Source: Aphidius gifuensis (taxonomy: Eukaryota > Arthropoda > Insecta > Hymenoptera > Braconidae). From it: a stretch of 64,000 bases of DNA. Numbering within the stretch: the first letter of the stretch is position 1; each line of letters opens with the position of its first letter. The translations under genes were made by a program, and so were the position numbers. The stretch lies in the NCBI RefSeq assembly GCF_014905175.1, contig NC_057788.1, forward strand, positions 25,514,154-25,578,153, given 5' to 3'. Of the stretch, positions 62,931 through 64,000 are shown one piece after another. The notes beneath the pieces are model-generated. The model made no database searches. It was not told the DNA's origin and worked only from the letters and a program-made list of their open reading frames with translations.

Positions 62931-64000
62931 ATGACGATTACAATATGGATAATGTCTCTCAGTATTTTTTGTAAGTATAATATTTTTTAAACTGAATAAA
63001 AATAAATTACATAAATTTAATATATTGTAAAATAAAGTATATTTATATTTTTTTTCATTTAGCAATTAGTCTTGCAAAAAATGCTGACAAATTAACAGGT
63101 GGTACAAGAATAAGAATTGAAGATTATCCACATTATGCTAGTGTTCGCCATCGAGGCCATCATATTTGTGGTGGAAGGTATGCGTTTTTATATTGATATA
63201 AATGTTGATAACATAAATATTTAATGATAAATTGTTGATTTATTTTATTGTCAAGTATCATCACACCTTCCCATATTTTAACAAGTGCCAGTTGTGTTGT
63301 ATATGAGTCAATGGTGGTAACAGGAAATCTTCAAGTTTTAATTGGATCAACAAGTATATTTTCCGATGAACCATCAAGTTCTCTTCATGAAATAAGCTTT
63401 ATTATTTATCACGAAGATTATTCAGCCAGAAATTACTGGATTCATGACATTGCCATTCTCAAAGTATGCTAAAAAATTAAATCACGTAGACATAAAATAT
63501 TATTTTATTTTTATCAATAAAATTTAATTATTCTAGTTGGAATCACCAATTTTTTTTTCATCAATACGTTCAAAGATTGATTTACCAGACCGTAGAATTT
63601 CAGCTAGATCAATAGTTAGAGTTATTGGCTGGAATGAATTTTTAATCCCACAAAATTCAGAAGCAAAATATCTTCATATGGTTTCAATGAAAATAAATTC
63701 ATATGCAGAATGTCACCAAATCATTCAAGATAATCCAGGTGTACATTTTTATTATCATGCATGTGCATCAACAATTCTTTCAAATGAAGCCATCACATTG
63801 GTAATATTTATTATTATTATTATATTAATTATAAATTTACAAGAAATAAATGCTGAAAAGAAAATGAAAAAATTTTTTGTTTAGGGTGACAGTGGTGGTG
63901 CGGTTATATACAAATCACAAGTTGTTGGAGTTATTTCTGTTCAAATTCCAATATCAAGAGGAAAGTCTCCAGTACTCATTACAAAAGTTTTTGATTACAT
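62931..64000 (+). CDS. Serine protease homologue, 3'-truncated by window
   Basis: Exons 62931-62970, 63063-63177, 63256-63463, 63537-63800 and 63885 to the window end. A signal peptide (MTITIWIMSLSIF onwards) leads into a chymotrypsin-fold domain: PHYASVRHRGHHICGGS, HDIAILKL with the catalytic Asp, and GDSGGA with the catalytic Ser. The catalytic His is missing: the usual TAAHC reads TSASC. The cysteine that normally precedes GDSGG is also absent (EAITLGDSGG), and the usual Pro after it is Ala. It is therefore a predicted secreted, non-catalytic homologue. Such proteins act as cofactors or decoys in insect immunity, digestion or venom. Residues past the window edge are not visible. Confidence 0.9.

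Overview
The window is AT-rich nuclear DNA from an arthropod, most likely an insect. It carries intron-containing genes with GT-AG splice sites, short AT-rich introns, heavy use of A/T-ending codons and long homopolymer T/A tracts. The gene set (Vav, DNase II, a Cngl-type cyclic-nucleotide channel, ECT2/Pebble, CCT, SURF4, RABL6, RPB7, a C6orf136-type protein) is animal. A Hymenopteran, perhaps a parasitoid wasp, is my guess from composition and compactness only; no sequence match could be run.

Layout. 1-1660: ten copies of a 124-bp satellite, followed by inverted copies of a related core. 2.0-4.6 kb: two tandem torsin-like AAA+ ATPase genes (+). 5.4-9.1 kb: Vav Rho-family GEF (-). 10.5-12.1 kb: DNase II (+). 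15.0-29.1 kb: a 13-exon cyclic-nucleotide-gated channel (-), whose stop codon is followed in frame by 294 more sense codons. 32.2-32.5 kb: an unrecognised small ORF (-). 34.9-36.9 kb: a near-perfect palindrome with two outward-facing TATA boxes and matching spliced-looking flanks, the most unusual locus here. 39.5-45.6 kb: ECT2/Pebble (-). 48.8-50.9 kb: choline-phosphate cytidylyltransferase (-). 53.3-54.9 kb: SURF4 (+). 56.1-58.5 kb: RABL6 (+). 59.3-60.7 kb: mitochondrial C6orf136/DUF2358-type protein (+). 61.2-61.9 kb: RNA polymerase II subunit RPB7 (-). 62.9 kb to the window edge: a serine-protease homologue lacking the catalytic histidine (+, truncated by the window).

The genes are mostly unrelated housekeeping and signalling genes and do not form one pathway. 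Two Rho-family exchange factors (Vav and ECT2) lie about 30 kb apart on the same strand. Exon borders were worked out by hand from splice motifs and reading phase. Every multi-exon model given below closes in frame, but individual borders may be off by a few bases. I found no rRNA, tRNA, CRISPR array, complete transposon or viral gene.
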